Source: JABWBR01 sp036741235 (GTDB lineage: Bacteria; Bacteroidota; Bacteroidia; Chitinophagales; Saprospiraceae). From it: a DNA stretch of 64,000 bases. The position numbers and the translations under genes are program-made. The DNA lies in NCBI GenBank assembly GCA_036741235.1, contig DAINSQ010000001.1, forward strand, positions 1 to 64,000, in the 5' to 3' direction. Positions within the stretch are counted from its first letter, which is position 1, and the number at the start of each line of letters is the position of its first letter. Shown here one piece after another: positions 7,287 to 15,581 of the stretch. The notes under the pieces are model-generated. The model had not been told where the DNA came from, did no database searches, and saw nothing but the letters and a program-made list of their open reading frames with translations.

Positions 7287-8336
7287 ATGAAACGCAGCTT
7301 ACAACTCGATTGCCCCTTGCCGCAGCTCGATTTTGACCGCATTATCCTGGGTCATGGCAGCGGCGGTATGCTGACGCACAAGCTGCTGGACCAGGGCATC
7401 TTCAAAATCCTCGACAATGAGTGGCTGCGTGATCAGCACGACGGCGCTTTTTTGCACCTCAACGGCCAGATGGCTTTCACCACCGACAGTTTTGTCGTAT
7501 CGCCTGCCTTTTTCCCCGGCGGCAACATCGGCGACCTGGCCGTCAACGGCACCGTCAACGATATAGCCATGTGCGGCGCCATACCTCGTTATCTCTCACT
7601 GGGTTTTATCCTCGAAGAAGGCCTGCTCATGGATGAACTCTGGGAAATATTACTGGCCATCCGCCAGGCCTGCGCCGATGCCGGCGTACAGGTAGTTACT
7701 GGCGACACCAAAGTAGTAGAAAAAGGCAAAGGCGACAAAATTTTCATCAATACTACCGGGCTGGGCATGGTACACCCACAGGCGGCCATCCACCATTCGC
7801 ATATACGAACCGGCGACAAAATTATCGTCAGCGGCCATGTGGCTACCCACGGCGTCGCCATTATGTCAGTGCGTCAGGGCTTGGAATTCGAAACCGACAT
7901 CACCAGCGATACCACCAACCTCAATCATCTCGTAAAGGGTCTGCTCGACTCCTTTGGGCAACAATTGCGCTTCCTGCGCGATCCTACGCGCGGAGGCGTG
8001 GCTACCGTACTCAACGAAATTGCCCGCCAAACCAAGCTGGGCGTCGAGATTAGCCAAACGGCGATACCCGTGCTGGAGCAGGTGGAAAGCGCCTGTGAAA
8101 TGCTGGGCCTTGACCCGCTCTATGTTGCCAATGAGGGCATCTTTCTGGCCTTTGTCGCTCCCGAAGTTGCCGACGAAGCGCTCGCCCTGCTCCAAAACCT
8201 GGAAAAAGGGCGTTTTGCAGCTATCATCGGAGAAGTCTCTGCCGAGCACCCCGGCCAGGTAGTGCAGCGCAGCCGCATCGGCGGGCGTCGTGTGGTGGGC
8301 ATGCTGCCCGGCGAACAATTGCCCCGAATTTGCTGA
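7287..8336 (+). CDS. hypE: Hydrogenase maturation protein HypE
   Basis: HypE dehydrates the thiocarboxamide placed on its C-terminal cysteine by HypF, giving thiocyanate that supplies cyanide to iron. The 349-residue protein ends in PRIC, the obligatory C-terminal cysteine (C349). It has the PurM/AIR-synthase-like ATP-binding fold, with GHGSGG near residue 22, TTDSFVVSP, the GDTKVVEKG segment and DPTRGG. Length is normal. It is the last recognisable gene of the hyp cluster. Confidence 0.97.
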   Translation: MKRSLQLDCPLPQLDFDRIILGHGSGGMLTHKLLDQGIFKILDNEWLRDQHDGAFLHLNGQMAFTTDSFVVSPAFFPGGNIGDLAVNGTVNDIAMCGAIPRYLSLGFILEEGLLMDELWEILLAIRQACADAGVQVVTGDTKVVEKGKGDKIFINTTGLGMVHPQAAIHHSHIRTGDKIIVSGHVATHGVAIMSVRQGLEFETDITSDTTNLNHLVKGLLDSFGQQLRFLRDPTRGGVATVLNEIARQTKLGVEISQTAIPVLEQVESACEMLGLDPLYVANEGIFLAFVAPEVADEALALLQNLEKGRFAAIIGEVSAEHPGQVVQRSRIGGRRVVGMLPGEQLPRIC

Positions 8337-8379
8337 CAAGTTTTCCTTTTCTTTTCGAATGTTATTTTCCGGACTGCCA

Positions 8380-8410
8380 TTTGCAGACCTGTCGGGCTAT
8401 TGTACCTTTA
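8380..8410 (+). promoter_or_regulatory. Bacteroidota-type promoter for the amino-acid permease
   Basis: TTTG at 8380-8383, a 19-base spacer, then TACCTTTA at 8403-8410, against the Bacteroidota consensus of TTTG and TAnnTTTG about 19-20 bases apart. Only the last base of the -7 element differs. The ATG follows 21 bases after the -7 element. Confidence 0.55.
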
Positions 8411-8431
8411 TCACAAATAACTTGAACATCT

Positions 8432-9754
8432 ATGACCCAACTCCAACGCAAGCTCACCCTCTACGGCCTCACCATGATAGCCGTGGGAAGTTGTATCGGC
8501 TCCGGGATTTTTCTCACGCCCAGTGAAATAGCCGGCAGGCTGCCGCATCATGGATTTATCCTGCTGGTTTGGGCGCTTGGCGGATTGATTGCGCTGACCG
8601 GCGCGCTCACACTGGCCGAATTGGGGGGTATGTATCCCAAATCGGGCGGGGTGTATGTGTACCTGAAAGCAGCTTATGGCGATTTGGCGGGATTCCTGTA
8701 CGGCTGGGTGATTTTACTGGTAGTCAATACAGGCGCGCTTGCCGCATTGGGCGCCGGCTTGGCCAAATACCTTACCTACTTCCTGCCCATGAGCGAAACA
8801 GCCAGGGTAGTCGCCGCTATTGTCGTCGTAGGCGGGCTCACAGCTATCAACATGCTGGGGATACAGGGCAGCCAGCGCTTCGCCAACCTGTTTACCGGCC
8901 TGAAATTGCTGGCTATTGCGGGAATCATTATAGCGGGAATCTTTTCAGGAAATGTTGACATATCGGCCATGACATTTGCCCCGGGAAGCCATACTCCCGA
9001 CAATTTATCATCGGCGCTTTTATTGGCGCTTATCGGCGTTTTGTGGTCGGCAGGCGGGTGGCACCACGCCTCATACCTGTCGGGCGAGGCCATAGATGCG
9101 CCCCGCACCGTGCCCAGGGCCATGATGCTTGGCGCGCTAATAGTGACCATTACCTACGTACTGACCAACTTTGCTTACATGCGCTTATTGCCCCTCGAAG
9201 CCATTTCAGCATCGGAAACCGTAGCAGGCGAAGCGGTAGAAACGCTGCTGCCTTTTGGGGGCAAGTTGGTAGCGGCGGCCATTGCCGTATCCATTTTCGG
9301 CACCATCGGCATCTACACCATGTCGGCGCCGCGTATTTATTTTGCCATGGCCCAGGACGGCGTTTTTTTCAAAGGTTTGGCCCGTGTTCATCCGCGTTTC
9401 AAGACCCCGGCCAACGCCATGATGGTTCAGGCTGCCTGGGCTATCGTGCTGCTCCTGTTCTGGGGCACCTTTCAGAACCTGATCACTTACGTCACCTTCA
9501 TGGACATTGCCTTCATGGGACTGGCCGGGGCCGGCGTTTTTGTGTTGCGCAGAAAATATCCGCAAGCCGAGCGACCTTACCGAGTATGGGCTTATCCGAT
9601 TGTGCCGGCCATATTCGTATTGATCTCCGCCGCTTTTGTCGTCAATACGCTTGTAGAACAGCCCAGCCAGGCTTGGGCGGGTCTGGGGCTCACGGCTGTC
9701 GGGGTGGGCGTCTTCCGCATTTTTCGCAAAATTGTAGTATCTTCACCTTCCTAA
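8432..9754 (+). CDS. APC-family amino acid permease
   Basis: The 440-residue protein is a polytopic inner-membrane transporter of the amino acid-polyamine-organocation superfamily. The first helix has the typical GSCIGSGIF break that forms the substrate site. About twelve hydrophobic segments follow, with the conserved helix-2/3 region LAELGGMYPKSGGVYVYL. The family moves amino acids, often by exchange or proton symport; the substrate cannot be told from sequence. The closest general resemblance is to the LAT-like branch. The gene has its own likely promoter, and a small DoxX gene follows 14 bases after the stop. Confidence 0.88.
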   Translation: MTQLQRKLTLYGLTMIAVGSCIGSGIFLTPSEIAGRLPHHGFILLVWALGGLIALTGALTLAELGGMYPKSGGVYVYLKAAYGDLAGFLYGWVILLVVNTGALAALGAGLAKYLTYFLPMSETARVVAAIVVVGGLTAINMLGIQGSQRFANLFTGLKLLAIAGIIIAGIFSGNVDISAMTFAPGSHTPDNLSSALLLALIGVLWSAGGWHHASYLSGEAIDAPRTVPRAMMLGALIVTITYVLTNFAYMRLLPLEAISASETVAGEAVETLLPFGGKLVAAAIAVSIFGTIGIYTMSAPRIYFAMAQDGVFFKGLARVHPRFKTPANAMMVQAAWAIVLLLFWGTFQNLITYVTFMDIAFMGLAGAGVFVLRRKYPQAERPYRVWAYPIVPAIFVLISAAFVVNTLVEQPSQAWAGLGLTAVGVGVFRIFRKIVVSSPS

Positions 9755-9768
9755 TCAGATAATTCGCA

Positions 9769-10194
9769 ATGAAACATTTTTTCGACCTGGTGGGCAGAAT
9801 ATTTTTGTCCTTTATTTTCCTTTTTGAAGCGTATGACTCCATAAAATTTTTTAACGACACCAAAGCGACGATGACCTCGTATGGGTTGACCTGGCGGCAG
9901 GATATGTTGCTGTACGGCGCTATCTTCCTGCTCATATTGGGAGGATTGCTCATCCTCACCGGTTATCGCTCAAGCTTTGGCGCCACGCTTTTGTTGCTCT
10001 ATTGGGTTCCGGCAACATTTATCATCCATTCTTTTTGGAACGATCCCATCGAACTTCAACGCCAGGAATCGATAGAATTCATGAAAAACATTGCCATCAC
10101 CGGGGGGCTCATTATGGTATTGGTGAATGGCAGCGGACGTTTCAGCATCAGGCGCTTGTTTGCTACCGTCCGCGTACCCGGCGCCGACGGCTAG
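9769..10194 (+). CDS. DoxX family membrane protein
   Basis: The 141-residue protein has four predicted membrane helices and the DoxX pattern: an N-terminal GRIFLSFIFL helix and a C-terminal FMKNIAITGGLIMVL helix followed by NGSGRFSIRRLF. DoxX proteins are small quinone- or redox-associated membrane proteins whose exact role is mostly unknown. It lies 14 bases after the permease gene and is probably cotranscribed with it. Confidence 0.8.
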   Translation: MKHFFDLVGRIFLSFIFLFEAYDSIKFFNDTKATMTSYGLTWRQDMLLYGAIFLLILGGLLILTGYRSSFGATLLLLYWVPATFIIHSFWNDPIELQRQESIEFMKNIAITGGLIMVLVNGSGRFSIRRLFATVRVPGADG

Positions 10195-10251
10195 GCAGCG
10201 TTTTTGCCGGGCGGCGACTCCTAAACTAACAACTAACCAACTTAAACAGCT

Positions 10252-10980
10252 ATGTACCGCTTAATCATTACAACTTCTTTGCTACTACACACGCTTTTTG
10301 CCGGCGCGCAAATGTGGTTTGAAATCGGCCCTCGCGCAGGCATCAATATCAACGGCTATCTCAATAGCAATATTTCCAACGACGACAACCACGACTACCG
10401 GCTGGAGCAGGCTTTGTCATACGGACTTGTTGCCGGGCTGAACATAGGAGATTATCACGGTATCAACCTGGAATGGATGTTTGCCAACAACATCCAGCAA
10501 ATCACCTATTATGGTGACACAGCCGGCAATGTGATCAACAAATTGAGATGGAATACCCGGGAAATCAATGTATTGTATCGCTTTTATTCCTTCAACGGCG
10601 CTTATGTGGAATTGGGGCCCCAGTTTTCACATATCCGGGAATTATCGCAAACGTACGACAACGAACCCGTGGCCATTGACGGCGAATACGAAAACAACTA
10701 TATCTCCGGCATTTTCGGCGTGGGCGGTTTTCTGGCCGCCAATGATGTCATGACCCTCAAAATAGGCATTCGCGCCGCCTACGGCCTTACCGACCTGGTG
10801 TCGGCCAAAGGAAAAACTGCGGGTTTCCCAACTTACTATGCGCCCTACGAAACTTACAAACCTACGCGACCTTTCCGCGTTGGTATTTCTCTCGAAATGA
10901 GTTTCGGCGTAGGCGGCATCGCCAAAACCCAGTGCGGCCAACGCAGCCTGATTTTTGGCACGAAATACAGGAGAAGATAA
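10252..10980 (+). CDS. Outer-membrane beta-barrel protein
   Basis: The 242-residue product has a signal peptide ending near FAGAQ, then alternating beta-strand patterns such as WFEIGPRAGININGYL, LSYGLVAGLNIG and FRVGISLEMSFGVGG. This is the pattern of the outer-membrane beta-barrel (PorT-like) families common in Bacteroidota. No enzyme motif is visible. The C-terminus has a cysteine followed by a basic tail rather than the usual terminal aromatic strand residue. Substrate and partner are unknown. Confidence 0.7.
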   Translation: MYRLIITTSLLLHTLFAGAQMWFEIGPRAGININGYLNSNISNDDNHDYRLEQALSYGLVAGLNIGDYHGINLEWMFANNIQQITYYGDTAGNVINKLRWNTREINVLYRFYSFNGAYVELGPQFSHIRELSQTYDNEPVAIDGEYENNYISGIFGVGGFLAANDVMTLKIGIRAAYGLTDLVSAKGKTAGFPTYYAPYETYKPTRPFRVGISLEMSFGVGGIAKTQCGQRSLIFGTKYRRR

Positions 10981-11105
10981 TTCGTTTTTGTCGGATAACC
11001 CCCAAAAAACTATTGAATTACAATTAAACCCGCACTTGATGATTTAATCTAAAAAAAACCTCCTAAAATTGCTTTCTTAATACTCAATTAACATTGCGAC
11101 CGGCG

Positions 11106-11798
11106 ATGCAGGAATTTTTATCGCTTTACTCAAAAATTGAAAACCCAACGCTGGAGATGGTATTGTTCACCTTTCTCCTGGCGTTTCTGTTGTCGTCGCT
11201 CATCGCCATTACCTACGAAAAGACGTCGCCCCACACTATTCGCAACCCCAATTTTTTACAGGCGCTCATTCTCAGTTCGTTGGTGGCTACCACCATCATG
11301 CAGGCTATTGGCGACAGCGTGGCTACCGGCCTTGGTATGTTGGGCGCGCTGGCTATCATTCGCTTTCGCACCACCCTGCGCGATCCACGCGATATCGTGT
11401 TTATGTTTGCCGCCCTGGGCACAGGCATCGCCTGCGGCGTCTATGGTTTTTATATCGCTATCATCGGCGCTTTTGGATTTTGTCTGATAGCTGTCGTGTT
11501 GCGATTTTCGCCTTTTAGTATAGGCAGCAATGTGATTTGGGAATTGCGCGTGCGTTTGCCCGAAGACCCCGAAGCGGTAGCCGCCGTGGAAGGATTACTG
11601 AAAATATACTGCCGCTACTGGAGTCAGCAATCGATAAGAGTGGTAAGTGAAGGCGCCCAGGAAAAACTGTGGGAGTACGATTATGTAGTGATCATGCGCC
11701 GCGAGCAAGATCGCCAAGCATTGATGAAAGACCTGGATGAAACTCCCGCCGTTCCTCGTCGTTTCAGCAAGCAGGTAGATATGAATCCTTTTATGTAA
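11106..11798 (+). CDS. DUF4956 membrane protein
   Basis: The 230-residue protein has four predicted helices followed by a soluble C-terminal domain of about 80 residues. The segment GALAIIRFRTTLRDPRD, followed by FMFAALGTGIACG, is the hallmark of DUF4956, a family often found beside polyphosphate polymerase (VTC-like) or CotH genes. Neither is present here. Instead the stop codon lies four bases before an HlyD-like adaptor gene that overlaps a TolC-like gene. I chose the ATG at 11106; a TTG four codons upstream is in frame. Its role is unknown; the context suggests an inner-membrane component of an envelope-spanning assembly. Confidence 0.8.
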   Translation: MQEFLSLYSKIENPTLEMVLFTFLLAFLLSSLIAITYEKTSPHTIRNPNFLQALILSSLVATTIMQAIGDSVATGLGMLGALAIIRFRTTLRDPRDIVFMFAALGTGIACGVYGFYIAIIGAFGFCLIAVVLRFSPFSIGSNVIWELRVRLPEDPEAVAAVEGLLKIYCRYWSQQSIRVVSEGAQEKLWEYDYVVIMRREQDRQALMKDLDETPAVPRRFSKQVDMNPFM

Positions 11799-11802
11799 TG
11801 TT

Positions 11803-12822
11803 ATGAAATTCAATATCCTGTATTTGTTTTTACTGCTCGCCCTGTTTGGCATTTTCTGGATCAAAGAAAATTTTGAACACCAGAATGTCAATGTGTTTTT
11901 CGGCACAGCGGAAACCGACGAACGTTCATTGAGCGTCGACTACGACGTACAGGTGGCCAGGCTGTTTGTGGCTACCGGCGATAAACTAAATGCAGGCGAT
12001 ACCTTGATGCTGCTGGCCCAACCTGATCTGGATAAAGAGATGGTCGAAAAGCAAAATGCTATCAATCAGTTGCAAGCCCGGCGTCAGGCAGGCACAACCG
12101 CCCTCCGCAACGAAATAGCCCTGCTCAAAGCCCAATACGAAGCTGAAAAAAGCGAATTGGAGGCCGAAATCAACGTTTTGCGCACAGAAGCAAACGTTCA
12201 GGCACGACTTCGGCAGGCTATCAACCCGCTGCCGAATGAATCCATCAAAGAAAACGTCTACAACGAGATTCAATTAAAAGAAATCGCCGTACTCGAAGCG
12301 TCTATCCGCCAATTGGAAGAACCGCTCAAAAAACAAATCCGCCAGTTGGAATTGAAACAATCGGGCGAAGACGCCGGCGCCGGGCTCCAGATTGCCCAAC
12401 TTCAACAGGAAATTTCGATGTTGCAAAATGAAAAAGGCATTCTTGTTCTTGTTGCTCCCATTGCCGGTTTTGTAGCGGACCTTCCTGTTAATGAAGGCGA
12501 AATGGTAAAAAGTTTCACAACGCTCATCAAACTGCACTCCTTCGCCCCTGCCAAAGTCAGGGGCTTTATCCATGAATCCGTCAACCTGGCTTTTATGCTC
12601 GGTGATTCCGTTTCGCTCAGTTCCGCCGTGCGCGAGCTGCCGGCTGTGAATGGCGCGCTGATCAGTAGTAGCCCGCAATTGGTGGAATTGCCCACCCGCT
12701 TGCGCAAATACCCCGAGGTGAGGGCATGGGGCCGTGAAATATACATTCAGTTGCCCCCAGCCGCTCCATTTTACATCGGCGAAAAGGTAATGATCACGAT
12801 GAAAAAACAGGTCGATCAATGA
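11803..12822 (+). CDS. HlyD-type periplasmic adaptor (membrane fusion protein)
   Basis: The 339-residue protein has an N-terminal membrane anchor (residues 4-20). A lipoyl-like half domain with VARLFVATGDKLNAGD is followed by about 120 residues of coiled coil rich in Glu, Gln and Leu. The second lipoyl half is APIAGFVADLPVNEGEMV, and a C-terminal beta domain ends in YIGEKVMITMK. This is the layout of adaptors linking inner-membrane pumps to TolC-type ducts. The gene lies between the DUF4956 gene and the TolC-like gene, whose ATG overlaps its stop by four bases. Confidence 0.85.
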   Translation: MKFNILYLFLLLALFGIFWIKENFEHQNVNVFFGTAETDERSLSVDYDVQVARLFVATGDKLNAGDTLMLLAQPDLDKEMVEKQNAINQLQARRQAGTTALRNEIALLKAQYEAEKSELEAEINVLRTEANVQARLRQAINPLPNESIKENVYNEIQLKEIAVLEASIRQLEEPLKKQIRQLELKQSGEDAGAGLQIAQLQQEISMLQNEKGILVLVAPIAGFVADLPVNEGEMVKSFTTLIKLHSFAPAKVRGFIHESVNLAFMLGDSVSLSSAVRELPAVNGALISSSPQLVELPTRLRKYPEVRAWGREIYIQLPPAAPFYIGEKVMITMKKQVDQ

Positions 12823-14081
12823 GGGTCAAAACCATATTGCTCGCTTGTTGCCTTTTGGCCTGGCGCCCAGTGCACCAGCTTTCCGACCCTGTAGTCGTAC
12901 CGCCTTCCGCTGTGTTGGCCTCGGCGCTGCAAGACGAGCGCATTCTGCTGAAACAAAGCGAGACGGCTTTTTTAGAAAAAAACAGGCTCTATCTACCATT
13001 GCTCGATGAACTGGAATTGCGCTACGGCCCCGACGACCTCTACCTCGCTGAACAACGCATCGCCCTGCGCTTTTCTGCCAACGGCCTGCGGCAAATAAAA
13101 CGCCAAAAGGCTATCCATCACCTCGAACTCGACATTACCAGGGCAGAACGCAGGGCGATGCTCCAGGAAGGCCTGATAGAACGCTATAACGCCCTCTGCG
13201 ATCTGTATTTCCTGCCTCAACTCATCACCGCCCATGAAAAACTGGCGCTGATGTATGACACCACCCGCCAGGCATACAGTTATTTGCTAGCCGCCGGCGC
13301 CAAAGTGGATGTGGTAGATATTATTGAAGCGGAAGAAGACGGCTACGATACCCACGATAAACTCATGGAATTGCGCGGCGACTTGGCCGTAGCCCGTCAA
13401 CTGATCAATCGCTGGATGAATACCCGCGAGGAAGTCGACCTCCGGTTTGATGCGTTTATCAACCCAGATCAAATGGCGCAGGTAGCCGCTTCCCTGCTCG
13501 CCGGCGCAAACGCCCCCCATCCCGAACTAGCCATTCAAGACCTCGATGTGCAAATGGAACAAGCCCAGTGGCGGTTGGAGAAAGTGAAGCAGTTTGATAT
13601 CCTGAATTTTTTTCAGGTGGATTACCGGCGCCCGGAAGAATCCTTTTTATTGCAAAGGGACTTTTCCGCCCGGATCGGACTCAATGTGCCCATTCCAGGA
13701 AGCGGACGCGTAAAGCAACGCGAACAGGCCCTTGCCGTGCACCAGTCAGAAAATGAACGCAAATGGATGGCAAGCGCTCAGCGCCAGGCACTTGAACAAC
13801 AAGCGCTAAAACTCAATAACCTCATTGCGCAACAGCGCAGCCTGTTGGCCGATAACGAAAAAAGCCCCGTACAACGCGTACTCGGAAACCCTGCCGCGCT
13901 TGCCAGCCTCGAAGCTGTAGATGTACTACGCCTGCGCCTCATCAGGCAAAAACAATTGATCAGACAAATTGAAGTAACCTACGATGTAGCCCAATGCTAC
14001 CTGGAACTACTCGCCGTCAGCGGCGCCCCCAGCGTCGAACCCCTGCGCAATTATCTGTCCCCTGCGTTGGAGTTGTTGTAA
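12819..14081 (+). CDS. TolC-like outer-membrane factor
   Basis: The 420-residue product has a signal-like N-terminus and two long alpha-helical stretches rich in Glu, Gln, Leu and Arg, with short strand-forming segments such as RDFSARIGLNVPIPGSGRV between them. That is the pattern of TolC-family outer-membrane ducts. The two-repeat structure is clear: helices around 95-215, then around 285-400. The start codon overlaps the adaptor stop (ATGA), which implies translational coupling. No ABC, RND or MFS pump gene is adjacent; the only inner-membrane candidate is the DUF4956 protein. The sequence is diverged, so the family is assigned from architecture and context. Confidence 0.7.
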   Translation: MRVKTILLACCLLAWRPVHQLSDPVVVPPSAVLASALQDERILLKQSETAFLEKNRLYLPLLDELELRYGPDDLYLAEQRIALRFSANGLRQIKRQKAIHHLELDITRAERRAMLQEGLIERYNALCDLYFLPQLITAHEKLALMYDTTRQAYSYLLAAGAKVDVVDIIEAEEDGYDTHDKLMELRGDLAVARQLINRWMNTREEVDLRFDAFINPDQMAQVAASLLAGANAPHPELAIQDLDVQMEQAQWRLEKVKQFDILNFFQVDYRRPEESFLLQRDFSARIGLNVPIPGSGRVKQREQALAVHQSENERKWMASAQRQALEQQALKLNNLIAQQRSLLADNEKSPVQRVLGNPAALASLEAVDVLRLRLIRQKQLIRQIEVTYDVAQCYLELLAVSGAPSVEPLRNYLSPALELL

Positions 14082-14157
14082 TTTCTGTTTCATAAAGGGA
14101 AAACACCGCTGCAGAGTCAGGATAACCAGTTATCATTCTGTTTATCCTGTATTTCCC

Positions 14158-14165
14158 TATTTTTG
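14158..14165 (+). promoter_or_regulatory. -7 element upstream of the aminotransferase gene
   Basis: TATTTTTG is a perfect match to the Bacteroidota -7 consensus TAnnTTTG and lies 21 bases before the chosen ATG, the same distance as in the permease promoter. No clear TTG is present at the expected -33 distance, so the call is tentative. Confidence 0.4.
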
Positions 14166-14186
14166 CACCATACGCATCCAGGCAAT

Positions 14187-15386
14187 ATGCATTTACGACA
14201 ACTATTTTTGCAGCACGTGGCCCAAACCAGCGCTTTTCCGCTTATGATCGAAATAGAGCGCGGAGATGGCATGTATTTATATGATAAAAATGGTAAAGCA
14301 TACCTCGATCTCATCGCCGGAATTGGGGTAAGCTGCCTGGGGCATCGCCATCCAGCAGTGGTAGAGGCTATCAAATCGCAAACCGATAAATACCTGCACA
14401 CAATGGTGTACGGCGAATATGTACTTGAGCCACAGGTATCACTGGCAAAACGCCTGATGGAAAACCTGCCGACATCGCTTAACTCAGTGTATTTTGTCAA
14501 TTCTGGAACGGAAGCCACAGAGGGCGCCATGAAACTGGCCAAGCGCTATACCGGACGGCCTGAAATTGCCGCATTTAAATACGCCTACCACGGCAGCACA
14601 CAGGGCGCCGCCAGCCTGATGTGGCCCAAAGACTTTACTCAGGCTTATCAACCGCTGTTGCCGGGTATCATTCACCTCGATTTTAATGACGAAAACAGTC
14701 TGGAGCTAATCACCGAATATACAGCCTGTGTGGTAGTAGAAGTCGTACAAGCGGAATGGGGCGTTAGAAAGGGAACACCTTCATTTATGGCCGAGCTGCG
14801 GCGGCGCTGCGATGCAACAGGCGCATTACTCGTTTTTGACGAAATCCAAACCGGCTTCGGGCGCACCGGCTCGCTGTTTGCGTTCGAACAATACGGCATC
14901 GCACCCGATATTCTCCTGCTGGCCAAAGGCATGGGCGGCGGCATGCCCATCGGCGCTTTTATCGCCGACCAAAAAATTATGTCCGCCCTGTCCCACAACC
15001 CTATCCTGGGGCATATCACCACCTTCGGCGGCCACCCCGTGAGCTGCGCCGCTTCGCTGGCAACGCTTGAAACCTTGTTATCCAGTGATTTGATCGAAAA
15101 GGCGCCGGAAAAAGAAGCTTTGTTTCGAAGCCGTTTGCAACACCCCGCTATCAAAGAAGTGCGTAGTGCCGGGTTGATGATGGCCGTAGAATTAAACGGC
15201 GGCTTCGAAATGGTGCAAGCGGTCATTCAATACTGCCTGCAGGAAGGGCTGATTATCGACTGGTTCTTGTTCAACAACCGCTCGCTGCGCATCGCCCCTC
15301 CCCTGATCATCACGAATGAAGAAATTGAAAAGGCCTGCCAGGTCATAATAGCCGCGATGGAAGCCTCCAGGACTATTGGACGGTAG
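14187..15386 (+). CDS. Class III aminotransferase (PLP-dependent)
   Basis: The 399-residue enzyme has the class III fold: the PLP-phosphate loop NSGTEATEGAMK, the aspartate motif VFDEIQTGFGRTG, and the catalytic lysine in LLAKGMGGGMPIG (K247). Family members act on ornithine, acetylornithine, 4-aminobutyrate or similar amines, and the substrate cannot be decided here. No arginine biosynthesis genes are adjacent. The start at 14187 is preferred because the upstream in-frame TTG overlaps the likely promoter. The final residues RTIGR are encoded by the GGACTATTGGAC repeat, so the original end of the gene may have lain slightly upstream. Confidence 0.88.
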   Translation: MHLRQLFLQHVAQTSAFPLMIEIERGDGMYLYDKNGKAYLDLIAGIGVSCLGHRHPAVVEAIKSQTDKYLHTMVYGEYVLEPQVSLAKRLMENLPTSLNSVYFVNSGTEATEGAMKLAKRYTGRPEIAAFKYAYHGSTQGAASLMWPKDFTQAYQPLLPGIIHLDFNDENSLELITEYTACVVVEVVQAEWGVRKGTPSFMAELRRRCDATGALLVFDEIQTGFGRTGSLFAFEQYGIAPDILLLAKGMGGGMPIGAFIADQKIMSALSHNPILGHITTFGGHPVSCAASLATLETLLSSDLIEKAPEKEALFRSRLQHPAIKEVRSAGLMMAVELNGGFEMVQAVIQYCLQEGLIIDWFLFNNRSLRIAPPLIITNEEIEKACQVIIAAMEASRTIGR

Positions 15387-15457
15387 GACTTCTTTTGGAC
15401 TATTGGACTATTGGACTTTGCTATAAACCCACAAACCGACAACAGACAACCCACAGT
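15370..15457 (+). repeat. GGACTATTGGAC / ATAAACCC / GACAAC phrase element
   Basis: GGACTATTGGAC occurs at 15370-15381, and GGACTATTGGACTATTGGAC with a following TTT lies at 15397-15419. ATAAACCCACAAACC and a GACAACAGACAAC phrase follow. The order of phrases matches the element after hypF. The first copy lies inside the aminotransferase frame. Confidence 0.8.
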
Positions 15458-15470
15458 AAGTTACAAAATC

Positions 15471-15500
15471 CCCTCTCTCCCTCTCTCCCTCTCTCCCTCC
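15471..15500. repeat. CCCTCTCT microsatellite
   Basis: Three perfect 8-bp copies of CCCTCTCT plus a partial fourth, in the gap between the convergent aminotransferase and OmpA genes. It is strongly purine/pyrimidine biased and could vary in copy number. Confidence 0.85.
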
Positions 15501-15524
15501 CACACTCCCCCCCGGGCCTGTCAA

Positions 15525-15563
15525 TAAAAAAAGCCGGGCACAGCCATCGGCTGCCCCGGCTTT
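15525..15563 (-). terminator. Rho-independent terminator of the OmpA lipoprotein gene
   Basis: The stem AAAGCCGGG (15530-15538) pairs with CCCGGCTTT (15555-15563), and CAGCC pairs with GGCTG inside it. On the minus strand the stem is followed by a run of seven T. It sits 18 bases after the stop of the OmpA gene. It could also stop readthrough from the plus strand, but less well, because no T-run follows on that side. Confidence 0.85.
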
Positions 15564-15581
15564 ATCAGTACCAGTAAGCGA

